Shown: positions 1 to 8,571 of the stretch, one piece after another | Position numbering within the stretch: position 1 is the first letter of the stretch | Layout of the letters: each line of letters opens with the position of its first letter | Source: Pedobacter sp. ASV12 | GTDB lineage: Bacteria > Bacteroidota > Bacteroidia > Sphingobacteriales > Sphingobacteriaceae | Length of the DNA stretch: 64,000 nt | Direction: 5' to 3' | Assembly: GCF_016429155.1 (NCBI RefSeq) | Contig: NZ_JAELUC010000002.1 | Location: 101,853-165,852, forward strand | Notes under the pieces: generated by a model | The model's input: only the letters and a program-made list of their open reading frames with translations | Database searches by the model: none | Told to the model about the DNA's origin: nothing | Made by a program: the position numbers and the translations under genes

Positions 1-1734
1 CGTGTAGGCTATTTTACGGTTGGTTATACCGATTTCGACCTCAACCCGCAAGGGGTGAAGGAAATCGAGCTCATCAAACGTTGGAGATTGGAACCAAAAC
101 CTCAGGATTTGGCCAAATACAAACGTGGCGAGTTGGTGGAGCCGGCTAAACAGATTGTGTATTACATCGATCCGGCTACGCCAAAAAAATGGGTTCCTTA
201 CCTGATTGCCGGTATAAACGATTGGCAAAAAGCCTTTGAGAAAGCCGGTTTCAAAAATGCCATCGTAGGCAAAATGGCACCAACCAAAGCACAGGATTCG
301 ACCTGGAGCATAGACGATGCACGTCATTCGGCTATTGTGTACAAGCCTTCAGAAATTGCCAATGCCAGCGGACCGAGCATTTCCGATCCTCGCAGCGGCG
401 AAATCATGGAAAGCCATATCAACTGGTATCACAACGTGATGAAACTGGTGCACGATTGGTATATGATCCAAACGGCTGCGGTTGATCCAAGGGCGCGCAA
501 AGTTACTTTCAGTGACGAATTGATGGGCGATTTGATCCGTTTCGTTTCTTCGCACGAAGTAGGCCATACTTTGGGCTTGCTGCACAACTATGGTTCAAGC
601 TCAACCGTGCCGGTAGAAAACCTGCGCAACAAAAAATGGGTAGAAGAAAATGGCCACACGCCGTCTATTATGGATTATGCCCGTTTCAACTATGTCGCGC
701 AGCCAGAAGACAACATTACTTCGAAAGGTTTATATCCACGCATTGGCGATTATGATAAATGGGCCATTGAGTGGGGTTATAAATACCTGGATGGCAAAGG
801 TGCCGGCGATGAAACTGCCGCCTTGAATAAAATGGTGATCGAATCGGCCAAAAACAGACGCCTATGGTTTGGCACCGAGTCTAACCCAGACGATCCGCAT
901 TCACAAAATGAAGATTTGGGCGACAATGCCATGAAAGCCAGCGATTACGGTATCAAAAACCTCAAGGTAATTTTGCCTCAATTGCCAGCTTGGACTAAAG
1001 AGCCTAACGAAGGTTACGAGAATTTAGCGAATATGTATGGCCAGTTAACTACGCAGTTTGGCCGCTATATGGGCCACGTTGCCAAGAATGTAGGCGGTGT
1101 TTACGAAAATCCGAAAACCGTTGAGCAGGCCGGTTCCATTTACGAGCGCGTGCCGGCGGCCACGCAAAAAGAGGCCATGGACTTCTTGAACAGGCAATTG
1201 TTCATAACGCCAAAATGGATGTTGAACCAGTCGATTTTGGATAACATTGATCAAAATCCATTGGAAGTAGTTTCCAGGTTACAGGGTTCTACCCTGAGCC
1301 GTTTGTTGAGCAACAATACCTTGAGCAAATTGGTGGCTGCCGAAGCTACAGATGGTGCCACGGCTTACAAAATTACCGATCTGTTTGGCGATTTGAACGG
1401 TTCGATCTTCACTGAGCTGAAATCAAATGCAACGATCGATGTATATCGTCGTAACCTGCAAAAGGCCTATGTAGATAAGCTGATTGCCATTGTGAAACCA
1501 GCTGCGCCAGCACCAACAGCGGTTAATGCCGTTTTAACCGGCAGGGGCGGTAACATTCCTACGGGTTTGTCGGCGTCGCAAAGCGATGTGGTATCGGTGG
1601 TTAAAGGCCAGTTGCGTGATTTGGATAAAACCATCAAATCGGCGGCAGGCTCGCAAGGCGATACCTTAAGCAAATACCATCTGCAAGACCTGGCCGACCG
1701 CATCGAGGCGGCTTTAGACAGCAAAAAAGACTAA
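1..1734 (+). CDS. Zinc-dependent metalloprotease, DUF5117/DUF4953 type (5' end missing)
   Basis: The reading frame is open from base 1, so the gene begins upstream of the window. The GTG at 55 is an internal Val and not a start. The visible part is about 577 residues. It carries an extended metzincin-like zinc motif, HEVGHTLGLLHN, with HEVGH coded at 553-567. The two His of HExxH and a following His would bind zinc and the Glu would be the catalytic base. The preceding text (YYIDPATPKKWVPYLIAGI, then NDWQKAFEKAGF) is typical of the large secreted Bacteroidota zinc metalloproteases annotated with DUF5117, DUF4953 and DUF5118. The missing part should hold the signal peptide and the DUF5118/DUF5117 regions. 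The substrate is unknown. The gene ends at a strong hairpin shared with the convergent SRPBCC gene. Confidence 0.85.
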   Translation, partial: RVGYFTVGYTDFDLNPQGVKEIELIKRWRLEPKPQDLAKYKRGELVEPAKQIVYYIDPATPKKWVPYLIAGINDWQKAFEKAGFKNAIVGKMAPTKAQDSTWSIDDARHSAIVYKPSEIANASGPSISDPRSGEIMESHINWYHNVMKLVHDWYMIQTAAVDPRARKVTFSDELMGDLIRFVSSHEVGHTLGLLHNYGSSSTVPVENLRNKKWVEENGHTPSIMDYARFNYVAQPEDNITSKGLYPRIGDYDKWAIEWGYKYLDGKGAGDETAALNKMVIESAKNRRLWFGTESNPDDPHSQNEDLGDNAMKASDYGIKNLKVILPQLPAWTKEPNEGYENLANMYGQLTTQFGRYMGHVAKNVGGVYENPKTVEQAGSIYERVPAATQKEAMDFLNRQLFITPKWMLNQSILDNIDQNPLEVVSRLQGSTLSRLLSNNTLSKLVAAEATDGATAYKITDLFGDLNGSIFTELKSNATIDVYRRNLQKAYVDKLIAIVKPAAPAPTAVNAVLTGRGGNIPTGLSASQSDVVSVVKGQLRDLDKTIKSAAGSQGDTLSKYHLQDLADRIEAALDSKKD

Positions 1735-1755
1735 GCACTTTTATTAGAAAAACAG

Positions 1756-1782
1756 AAAAGCCCCGAAATTTTCGGGGCTTTT
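1756..1782. terminator. Bidirectional intrinsic terminator
   Basis: Perfect inverted repeat with arms AAAAGCCCCGAAA and TTTCGGGGCTTTT. The A-run on one side and T-run on the other let it end both the metalloprotease gene and the convergent SRPBCC gene. Confidence 0.9.
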
Positions 1783-1786
1783 TGTT

Positions 1787-2281
1787 TTATTTCGACATCA
1801 AATAGTCGTCCAGATTTTCCATTCCTGCGGTAAAGCCTTCTTTAAAGCTCATACCGATAATGGTGTTCATGTCTTCCTCCTTGTCGAAGGTGATTTCGAT
1901 GTAAACCTGGGTTTCGTTGCCTTCGGCCTTGAAGTTCTTGTCCCAGTGCATGATTGGAAATTCAAGGTTAGGTGTACCGTTTTCGTCGCAAAAGCCTGCC
2001 GAACTGTTGATGTGGCTTTCTGGGTTTACGATATGGTAATCTACCTTGCACCAATGGCGCTCGCCTTCGGGGCCCACCATGCAATAGAGCCAGTGGCCAC
2101 CGCTCTTGCAATCCATGGTTTTGGTTTCAGCCTTAAAAGGTTTAGGCGCCCACCATTGGTCCAGGATTTCACTGTCTGTCCAGGCTCTCCATACGGTAGA
2201 GAGGTCGGCACCGAACGACCTCGTTACGGTTATTTTCTTGTTTTGTGGTTCTTTCGAAAAGATAGCTTCTCTCTTTGTCAT
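1787..2281 (-). CDS. SRPBCC / AHSA1-like domain protein
   Basis: 164 residues forming one START-like (SRPBCC) fold of the Aha1 C-terminal type. Typical features are the N-terminal strand [20 protein letters not shown] followed by [11 protein letters not shown], and the C-terminal helix [14 protein letters not shown]. Such proteins bind hydrophobic ligands in a cavity, and the ligand here cannot be told. The ATG overlaps the TGA of the upstream ArsR gene by 4 bp (ATGA), so the two are translationally coupled. ArsR-SRPBCC pairs are common in Bacteroidota and Actinobacteria, and the SRPBCC protein is usually the regulated product. A second such operon lies at 21421-22649. Confidence 0.9.
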   Translation of the reverse strand: MTKREAIFSKEPQNKKITVTRSFGADLSTVWRAWTDSEILDQWWAPKPFKAETKTMDCKSGGHWLYCMVGPEGERHWCKVDYHIVNPESHINSSAGFCDENGTPNLEFPIMHWDKNFKAEGNETQVYIEITFDKEEDMNTIIGMSFKEGFTAGMENLDDYLMSK

Positions 2282-2598
2282 GATTTTTTAGGTTCTAAAT
2301 TTTCCAATAAGTTGTCCAATTGTTCGAAACGAGTTTCCCAAAGTTTGCGGAACTGCTCCATCCACAGGTCAACCTCTTTCATTTGCTTCGGGTTGAAGTG
2401 ATAATAGATTTCGCGGCCATTTTGCTTTTGTTTAATAAGCTGGCACTCGTTTAATATTTTGATGTGCTTGGATATGGCCTGACGGGTACTGTCGAAATTT
2501 TCGGCAATGGCATTGGGCGTCATGGCTTGTAGGGCGAGCAATCCGATAATGGCGCGGCGGGTAGGGTCGGCAATGGCCTGGAATACGTCTCTTCTCAT
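2278..2598 (-). CDS. ArsR-family winged-helix transcriptional repressor
   Basis: 106 residues from the ATG at 2598, chosen over an upstream ATG at 2658 because [20 protein letters not shown] is the canonical ArsR start and because the promoter lies between the two. The winged-helix domain (about residues 5-85) has the recognition helix [13 protein letters not shown] and the wing [11 protein letters not shown]. It lacks the Cys-rich metal-binding motif of true ArsR/SmtB sensors, so it belongs to the metal-independent group paired with SRPBCC proteins. It probably represses its own operon through the inverted repeats at 2611-2652. Its closest relative in the window is the ArsR at 22341-22649. 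Confidence 0.9.
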   Translation of the reverse strand: MRRDVFQAIADPTRRAIIGLLALQAMTPNAIAENFDSTRQAISKHIKILNECQLIKQKQNGREIYYHFNPKQMKEVDLWMEQFRKLWETRFEQLDNLLENLEPKKS

Positions 2599-2610
2599 AA
2601 AAATAATAAT

Positions 2611-2659
2611 TTGCAACCGTTCAGTTGCAAATATAAGCGAAACCAATCGGTTGCGCAAA
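2611..2659 (-). promoter_or_regulatory. Promoter with overlapping operator for the ArsR-SRPBCC operon
   Basis: On the minus strand TTTG (2656-2659), a 20-bp spacer and TATATTTG (2628-2635) match the Bacteroidota -33/-7 promoter. One inverted repeat, AACC-AATC-GGTT (2641-2652), lies in the spacer. A second, TTGCAAC-N6-GTTGCAA (2611-2630), covers the predicted transcription start. This is the layout expected of an autorepressed gene. The binding itself is inferred. Confidence 0.7.
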
Positions 2660-2712
2660 TGTTTTTTGAAAAAATGTAAATAGCTTTAGCTATCGTGATA
2701 GTGAGGAGACTT

Positions 2713-3234
2713 TTAAGACTTTGAGTATTGCCCAAATTCTTCAAGCCATTGCTTAAAATAACGGGTAATTTCTTCGTGAATATTTTCCTTATTTATTCCA
2801 TCGACATACCACTGAACATCACTATATTGAAGATCGCTCATTGCCCAATAAAGGAGGAAGAACTGCTGTAATCTTTTATCATGATTAAGATCTTCATATA
2901 AGTCATTTAAAATATCTAATACTTTTTTATACTTTATTTTGCCTTTTAGCGCTTCAAGTATGAGGTAAGAAGAATACCCATAAGCGATTTGATGCTTATC
3001 GTTATAATCTAAAGCTAATTCTTGTAAAACCTTATCCGTTAACGTTCTCATCTCAAACTGATTAAAGGGGGCGCTTTCGCCTGCAAGAATGATTAAGTGC
3101 TCTGTATCAAATCCCGACATCAGCATTTCAATAGCCCATTGAACCCACTCTTCATTGATAGAATGGTTAAGGCTTTTATAGGTAAGAATTGCATAAGTTG
3201 ATTTTGGAAAATTTGAAGGGAGAGGTATTGACAT
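2713..3234 (-). CDS. Hypothetical protein, A/T-rich gene
   Basis: 173 residues from the ATG at 3234 (MSIPLPSNF); an ATG 18 bp upstream would add MIKKCF. I do not recognise the family. The protein is soluble, mostly helical and acidic, with no signal peptide or membrane segment. Readable stretches include NEEWVQWAIEMLMSGFDTEH near the N-terminus and YEDLNHDKRLQQFFLLYWAM in the C-terminal half. It resembles the small helical proteins that often act as immunity or toxin-neutralising partners, but no toxin gene is adjacent, so that is only a possibility. The coding sequence is visibly more A/T-rich than its neighbours, which may mean recent acquisition. No partner gene overlaps it. Confidence 0.7.
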   Translation of the reverse strand: MSIPLPSNFPKSTYAILTYKSLNHSINEEWVQWAIEMLMSGFDTEHLIILAGESAPFNQFEMRTLTDKVLQELALDYNDKHQIAYGYSSYLILEALKGKIKYKKVLDILNDLYEDLNHDKRLQQFFLLYWAMSDLQYSDVQWYVDGINKENIHEEITRYFKQWLEEFGQYSKS

Positions 3235-3315
3235 AAAGCATTTCTTAATCAACTAATATAATAAATATCTCTATGAGTTATTTGGGTTTTCTTCTTCACT
3301 TGCTTCTGTAATTAG

Positions 3316-5730
3316 TTACTGCAAATCGTCATTTTTAATGCCCCTTTTGTTCTTCTTGATTTCGCTTTGCAATTTGCCAAAACGATAGTTTAGGCTTAAT
3401 CCAAAATTCCGATAATAGTTGCGGGTATGGCTAAGCTGGCTAAATCCTGGACCACTTAATTCATCGTTTATATCCCTGAATTTGGAAAAAGGGTTGCTTA
3501 CAGAAATGCCAATGTTCAATTTGCTCTGCAACAGATCCTTGCTTAAGCTGAAAGAATTGCCTACATAACCATTGGTACTGCTTTGTGCACCAGAAACCCC
3601 GCCAGAGTCCATGGTAAAATCGGCCCCTGCACGCCAGCCTTGGTTAAAACGATACCCGCTCGAAATATTAGCGTAGGCCATAGCGCCACTACCGTTTAGC
3701 AAGGCCTGATCTATGGTTGCAGAAAAATCAACATAGCGCAGGTCGGCGTTTAGGCTAATGTTCCATTGCTTGGTTAACGGATAGTTGAGATAGATATTAA
3801 TCTTATAAATGCCACCCGTAAAGTTGTTTTCGTAAGTAGTTAAGGTAAGGTTGCGGCTGGCATCGAAGATAGAAATCTGACCAATTACGTTATTAAAGAA
3901 GATATGGCCAAGGGCAATATTAAAGGTCCATTTTTTAGAGCGTAGGTAGCTTAACTGTAGCAGGTCGCTGGTGGTTGGTCGTAGGCTAGGGTTGCCCATT
4001 CTTTCGAAATCTGGATTGGAGCGGTCGATAAAAGGATTCAATTGATAAATAGAAGGGCGTTGGATGCGCTTACTGTAGCTGAAGCTCAGGCTGCTAAATT
4101 CGCTTAATTTTCTGCTGATGGCGGCATTTGGCATGGCATTCCAATAATTTTGTACCACCTGTTGGCTTCCTGTATTGAAATTGGCATCGATAATGGTTTT
4201 TTCTAACCTAATTCCAGCTCTGAATTGCCATTTTCCCACATTATAACCGTAAGAATTATAAAAGGCATAAACTTTTTGTCCATTTGCAAAGCTATCTGAT
4301 TTCGAAGGGTCTAAAACGAAACTCGTGCCGTTGTAACCTAAATAATTGAAATCGCTGCTGTTATTTCTGAAAATACCTTTCAAACCGGTTTCCATTAGTA
4401 ATTTTCCAAATGGCTGTACATAATCTACCTGTACGGTTTGTTCTGTTAAGCCTTCGTTATTGCTTTGCCTAAAAGCGGGCATATTGTAGTTAATAAGCTG
4501 CTCGAAATCTTGATCGGTGTTCAAATGGCCTTCGTTGCGCAGGTAACGATAAGAAAAAGTGAGGAGCTGATTCTTGTTTTTGGCAAAGCCCAACTGATAA
4601 TTTAAGCTTGCATCGATACCATTGCCATTGCGTTGGTTCTGATTGATCAGGCCGTATTGCTGAATGAGGTTGTTGCTGGCGAAAAATTGGCTCAATTGAT
4701 TTCCGGAGCCATTAAGCCGATTGCCATTCCAATTAAACTGCCCTGAAAGCAAATGAAGACTATCCAATTCGTAGCTCAACTCAATGCCCGAATAGGCCGT
4801 GTTGTTTGTCGATTTGCGGTTGCTCTCCTGTACTAGGTAACTTTTTGTGCTTTGTCTGTTAGTTGTTGCAAAGGTATTAGGCTGATTGAACCTGCTGGCG
4901 CCTGCTAGCGCAGTAAGCCCAAGCTTGCCATATTTTAAGCTGAATGTGCCTCCCGTTCCAGGGCCACCAATGGGTGCTTTTCCGTTCAGGTTTAACGAAC
5001 CTTGGTAGCCATCAAAAGCCTGTTTAACAGTAATAATATTGATAATACCGGCCAAGCCCTCACCATCGTATTTGGCAGATGGATTAGTCATCACTTCGAT
5101 GCTTTTAATGGTAGAAGCAGGGATGCTTCGCAAAATATCCTTCGGATTTCTTTCTACCAGTCCCGAAGGTTTGCCATTGATAAACACGCGATAGCTCGAA
5201 CTGCCTTTTAACTGGATGTTTTCATCGGCATCAACCGTAATGAAAGGTATTTTGCGCATCATTTCTAATACACTGCTTACCTTGCTTTGCGGATCGGCCT
5301 GTAAATCGTAGCTGATTTTGTCGGCATCTTGCTTAACCAAAGGTTTCTGCCCAGTGATATTCACAGTACGCAAATTTTTGGCTTCTCCGATCATGTATAT
5401 GGTATTAAGCTCATGTAAAGGCGATTGCTCGCTTAAGCTTACGCTCATCTTTTTGCTTTTATAGCCCATGCCCTGAATGCGGAGGTTGTAATTGCCTGCC
5501 TTTAATTCGCTAAAGCTAAAAGAGCCATCAGCCTTGCTTAAGCTGGTTTGCAAAAGACTATCGGCAGCATTGAGTAATCCAATAGTTAGAAATTCTAAGG
5601 GTGCTTTGCTGGCAGAATCAATTAACACACCACGAATGCGCATTGCTTTGTTCTGGGCAAAAGATGAATTGGAGAAGGCAAATAGCGAAATAAATAAGAC
5701 GATGACGAATTTGATAGCTGGCGTTTTCAT
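3316..5730 (-). CDS. TonB-dependent-receptor-like outer-membrane beta-barrel protein
   Basis: 804 residues from the ATG at 5730. The longer frame to 5895 is ignored because residue 1 of MKTPAIKFVIVLFISLFAF begins a clear signal peptide ending near SSFAQ. After it come a carboxypeptidase-regulatory-like domain (IRGVLIDSASKAPLEFLTI), a TonB-plug-like domain (KQDADKISYDLQADPQSKVSS, with RVFINGKPSGL), and a long C-terminal barrel of the OMP_b-brl_3 type ending in alternating aromatic strands. This family is abundant in Bacteroidota and is often annotated as outer membrane beta-barrel protein; the substrate is unknown. It is transcribed away from a LytS/LytTR two-component pair that starts 214 bp upstream, so those proteins may control it (inference from position only). 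Confidence 0.88.
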   Translation of the reverse strand: MKTPAIKFVIVLFISLFAFSNSSFAQNKAMRIRGVLIDSASKAPLEFLTIGLLNAADSLLQTSLSKADGSFSFSELKAGNYNLRIQGMGYKSKKMSVSLSEQSPLHELNTIYMIGEAKNLRTVNITGQKPLVKQDADKISYDLQADPQSKVSSVLEMMRKIPFITVDADENIQLKGSSSYRVFINGKPSGLVERNPKDILRSIPASTIKSIEVMTNPSAKYDGEGLAGIINIITVKQAFDGYQGSLNLNGKAPIGGPGTGGTFSLKYGKLGLTALAGASRFNQPNTFATTNRQSTKSYLVQESNRKSTNNTAYSGIELSYELDSLHLLSGQFNWNGNRLNGSGNQLSQFFASNNLIQQYGLINQNQRNGNGIDASLNYQLGFAKNKNQLLTFSYRYLRNEGHLNTDQDFEQLINYNMPAFRQSNNEGLTEQTVQVDYVQPFGKLLMETGLKGIFRNNSSDFNYLGYNGTSFVLDPSKSDSFANGQKVYAFYNSYGYNVGKWQFRAGIRLEKTIIDANFNTGSQQVVQNYWNAMPNAAISRKLSEFSSLSFSYSKRIQRPSIYQLNPFIDRSNPDFERMGNPSLRPTTSDLLQLSYLRSKKWTFNIALGHIFFNNVIGQISIFDASRNLTLTTYENNFTGGIYKINIYLNYPLTKQWNISLNADLRYVDFSATIDQALLNGSGAMAYANISSGYRFNQGWRAGADFTMDSGGVSGAQSSTNGYVGNSFSLSKDLLQSKLNIGISVSNPFSKFRDINDELSGPGFSQLSHTRNYYRNFGLSLNYRFGKLQSEIKKNKRGIKNDDLQ

Positions 5731-5944
5731 GTTGCTTTTGTTGATCTGAAACAAAAATTCAATTTGATGCTTAGCCGTAGAAAAATAAATGACGAACTGA
5801 GGGTTTGAACTGATGGAATGCGATTTATCCCTGTCGAGATTTTTCATCAGCCAAAAACTGAGTTTCATCAGCAATTTGAGCATTTCGGACAGCAATTATT
5901 TAAGGAACAAAAAAAATTGTCCACCTTTAACTGATCGAAGCCAT

Positions 5945-6991
5945 ATGGATACAAGCAATACCCAACAGAAAAAAGGCAAAACACCGCGAAAGTGGGGCAA
6001 CCGCTTGTTGTTCTACTTTACCGTTATGGCTGTGGTGCCCGTGTATTGGGCTTCGCTTTTCTATATCAAGTTGGTATCGGGCAATAATGCCGAAGAGCTT
6101 GGTTTTGCAGTAACTGTTGCTTTCTTCTTGTTTTTGTATTTGGGTTGGTACCTGGCCGATTCTTGGCAATTGAAGAGCGAACGTTTGCTTAAAAAGGCAA
6201 TTACAGCCTTAGGTTTGGTCGTAGTGGCTTGTTTTGTAGGGCTTTTTATTCATGCCGATATCCAGTTGCCACACCTGCCAGCCGTTAACCTGCTGTTGTT
6301 TTGGGCACTTTTTATTTTGCTGAGTTCGGCCTTGGGCGCCTGGCTTAAATTCCTGGTTAAACGCTTCAATTTGCGCATAGATCAAGCCAATGCCTTGGCT
6401 ACGCAGAGCAAGAGCGAACTGCAGTTGTTGCAATCGCAATTGAGTCCCCATTTCTTGTTCAATACGCTCAATAACATGTATGGGCTTTCTATTAGCGATC
6501 ATGAGAAAATCCCGGACTTGTTGTTAAAACTGTCAGAATTGTTGCGTTATTCGGTTTACGAAGCCAAAGAACTGTTGGTTCCGTTAAAGAGCGAGCTGGC
6601 CTATATTCACAATTATATCGATTTCGAAAAGATCAGGATTGGCAATCGCTTGTCGTTGACCTGTAATTTAGAGCAGGTGGGCACAGAGCACATCAAGATA
6701 GCCCCCATGTTGTTGATCGTATTCATTGAAAATGCTTTTAAGCACTCCAAAAATACAGCGCAGAAATCAATAGTGATCGATATAACGCTGAAAACCTGGG
6801 AAGACTGGATTTTGTTTTCCATCAGAAACAGTTTTGATGAGCACGAAGAAAAAACGAAGAACCTGAGTAGCGGCTTGGGACTAAGCAATACATACCAAAG
6901 GCTAAAGGTGCTTTACCCCAACCAATACGAATTGAAAATCAGCAAAGACGAAGGCATGTACAACGTAAGCCTCCAATTAAAAATGAAATAG
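5945..6991 (+). CDS. LytS-type sensor histidine kinase
   Basis: 348 residues from the ATG at 5945 (MDTSNTQQ). Upstream in-frame ATGs would overlap the promoter region of the divergent gene. About four membrane segments (near 21-41, 55-75, 88-105 and 114-135) are followed by a short coiled linker and a His_kinase domain (PF06580). The phosphoacceptor is His169 in LQLLQSQLSPHFLFNTLNN. The ATP-binding part shows the N-box IVFIENAFKHS and a glycine-rich segment, SSGLGLSNTYQRL. There is no large periplasmic sensor domain, so the stimulus may be sensed in the membrane. The stop codon directly abuts the ATG of the LytTR regulator, so the two form one operon. Confidence 0.92.
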   Translation: MDTSNTQQKKGKTPRKWGNRLLFYFTVMAVVPVYWASLFYIKLVSGNNAEELGFAVTVAFFLFLYLGWYLADSWQLKSERLLKKAITALGLVVVACFVGLFIHADIQLPHLPAVNLLLFWALFILLSSALGAWLKFLVKRFNLRIDQANALATQSKSELQLLQSQLSPHFLFNTLNNMYGLSISDHEKIPDLLLKLSELLRYSVYEAKELLVPLKSELAYIHNYIDFEKIRIGNRLSLTCNLEQVGTEHIKIAPMLLIVFIENAFKHSKNTAQKSIVIDITLKTWEDWILFSIRNSFDEHEEKTKNLSSGLGLSNTYQRLKVLYPNQYELKISKDEGMYNVSLQLKMK

Positions 6992-7702
6992 ATGAACACC
7001 ATCAAATGTTTGATTGTTGACGATGAACCTATTGCCAGGCAGATTATTGAAGGCTATGCCAAGCAATACCCTCTGCTCGAGGTAGTGGCTTCGTGCGAGG
7101 ACGCCATGGAGGCGCGCATCCAATTGCAAAAACAGCCTATCGATTTGATCTTTCTCGACATCAATATGCCGGTAATTGATGGCATTGGTTTTTTGAAAAC
7201 GCTAAAAAAAGCGCCACAGGTGATCTTTACCACGGCCTACAAGGAATATGCGGTTGATGCCTTCGAACTTTCGGCCAGCGATTACCTGCTTAAACCCTTT
7301 TCTTTCGAACGTTTTTTAATGGCGGTGGATAAAGTAGCCGAAAAGCTGGCGCCAGCTACAACACCCACGCCTGTAGTCGAAACAATTCCTGTCGACGACT
7401 TTATGTTCATTAAAAGCGATAACAAAATTTTTAAGGTAGCTTTTGATGATATCCTTTACCTCGAGGCTTTTGGCAACTATACCAAGGTATTTTTGAGCGA
7501 TAAGCAACTGATGCCAACAGCCACACTCACCAGCTTGGAAGAAGTCTTGCCTAAAAACCGTTTCATCCGGGTGCACCGCTCTTTCATCATTAACAAAAAT
7601 CACATCAGCCATATTGAAGGCAATCGGGTTTTTATCCGCAATCAGGAAGTGCCCATTTCGGCTAATTTTAGAGAAGGCTTTTTAAGGGTTTGTGGGTTGT
7701 AA
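6992..7702 (+). CDS. LytTR-family response regulator
   Basis: 236 residues. The N-terminal receiver domain has the acidic pair in LIVDDEP and the phosphoacceptor Asp56 in LIFLDINMP. It also has the conserved Thr/Lys region (VIFTTAYKEYA and DYLLKPFSFERF). The C-terminal LytTR DNA-binding domain (about 130-236) has the hallmark YLEAFGNYTKVFL and FIRVHRSFIINKNHI. It starts immediately after the kinase stop codon. The target promoter is unknown; the divergent outer-membrane gene is a candidate. Confidence 0.93.
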   Translation: MNTIKCLIVDDEPIARQIIEGYAKQYPLLEVVASCEDAMEARIQLQKQPIDLIFLDINMPVIDGIGFLKTLKKAPQVIFTTAYKEYAVDAFELSASDYLLKPFSFERFLMAVDKVAEKLAPATTPTPVVETIPVDDFMFIKSDNKIFKVAFDDILYLEAFGNYTKVFLSDKQLMPTATLTSLEEVLPKNRFIRVHRSFIINKNHISHIEGNRVFIRNQEVPISANFREGFLRVCGL

Positions 7703-7801
7703 ATTCACGATAAATTTTAACAAGTTTTCTTGCCAGATTGAAAATTATCCTTTTCCTAAATCCGTTCCATTTTAGTAATTTCGGGGCTTAAATACCGAAA
7801 C

Positions 7802-8206
7802 ATGAACCATTGGCTAGTCAAATCAGAACCTTTTAAATACAGTTGGGAAAAATTTAACCAAGACGGACGCACCTTTTGGGATGGCGTGCGCAATTTTCAG
7901 GCCCGCAACAACCTCAGGGCCATGAAAGAAGGCGATTTGGTGCTTTTTTACCACAGCAACGAAGGCAAAAATGTAGTTGGTATTGCCAAGGTGGTCAAAG
8001 AAGCCTATCAAGATCCAACCACCAGCGATCCGAATTGGGTAGTGGTTGATTTGGCGCCTGTACAAAGCCTGGCCAAACCAGTGAGCCTCGAGCAGATCAA
8101 AGCCGAAGAAAGCCTGAAAGACATTTCCTTGGTCCGTCAGGGCCGTTTGTCGGTGATGCCCCTAAAAGCAACAGAGTTCGATAAGATTCTGGAAATGGGA
8201 AGTTAA
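7802..8206 (+). CDS. EVE domain-containing protein
   Basis: 134 residues making up a single EVE domain (PUA-like fold, related to eukaryotic THYN1). The opening MNHWLVKSEPFKYSWEKF is diagnostic, followed by TFWDGVRNFQARNNLRAM and GDLVLFYHSNEGKNVVGIAKV. EVE proteins bind modified bases in DNA or RNA. Bacterial copies may act in nucleic-acid modification or housekeeping, and the ligand here is unknown. The gene stands alone after the LytTR gene (99-bp gap). Confidence 0.93.
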   Translation: MNHWLVKSEPFKYSWEKFNQDGRTFWDGVRNFQARNNLRAMKEGDLVLFYHSNEGKNVVGIAKVVKEAYQDPTTSDPNWVVVDLAPVQSLAKPVSLEQIKAEESLKDISLVRQGRLSVMPLKATEFDKILEMGS

Positions 8207-8370
8207 GGTGAGTTTACGGTTGTAAGTTGTGGGTTGTCAAAAATAAAGATAAAAGAGCAAAGATAAATATTGTCATCCTGAGCCTGTCGAAGGACAGAAG
8301 GGGAATGTCTTATTGTGAGTTAGCTAAAGGATAAAGGAGCAAGGATTAATTAGCTAATAAGCTAATAATG
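8207..8370. other. Gene-free stretch before the repeat elements
   Basis: This is the first part of a 340-bp gap between the EVE gene and the antiporter. It is A/T-rich with no convincing open frame. At 8271-8296 it holds TGTCATCCTGAGCCTGTCG followed by AAGGACA. That looks like a fragment of the same dispersed family as the element at 8371-8463, since both carry a GTCA..CCTGA core. Confidence 0.5.
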
Positions 8371-8463
8371 CGTCACCCTGAATTTATTTTACTTCGTAGC
8401 TTTCCGCTCCGCTACAGGTCAGGGTCTCTCTAGTTAAAATACTGAAACAAGTTCAGCATGACG
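8371..8463. repeat. Short inverted-repeat element (REP/MITE-like)
   Basis: A 93-bp unit with imperfect terminal inverted repeats CGTCACCCTGAA (8371-8382) and TTCAGCATGACG (8452-8463). Nested inside are ACCCTGA (8375-8381) pairing with TCAGGGT (8419-8425), and GTAGC pairing with GCTAC. It has no coding capacity. It resembles dispersed palindromic elements of Bacteroidota genomes, from memory. Confidence 0.6.
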
Positions 8464-8473
8464 ATACTTATTA

Positions 8474-8571
8474 CCTAAAACTTATTCCTTACTACTTAAA
8501 ACTTAAAACTTTCCACTTTTAACTTTCAACCTTCGACTTTCCACTTTTAACCTTCAGCCCCCAACTTCCTC
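8474..8571. repeat. Degenerate heptamer tandem array, consensus CTTTCCA
   Basis: Fourteen consecutive 7-bp units keep phase: CCTAAAA, CTTATTC, CTTACTA, CTTAAAA twice, CTTTCCA, CTTTTAA, CTTTCAA, CCTTCGA, CTTTCCA, CTTTTAA, CCTTCAG, CCCCCAA, CTTCCTC. The array runs over the antiporter stop codon (8547-8549) and supplies its last codons. A second array of the same period and consensus lies at 55953-56043. Confidence 0.75.
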
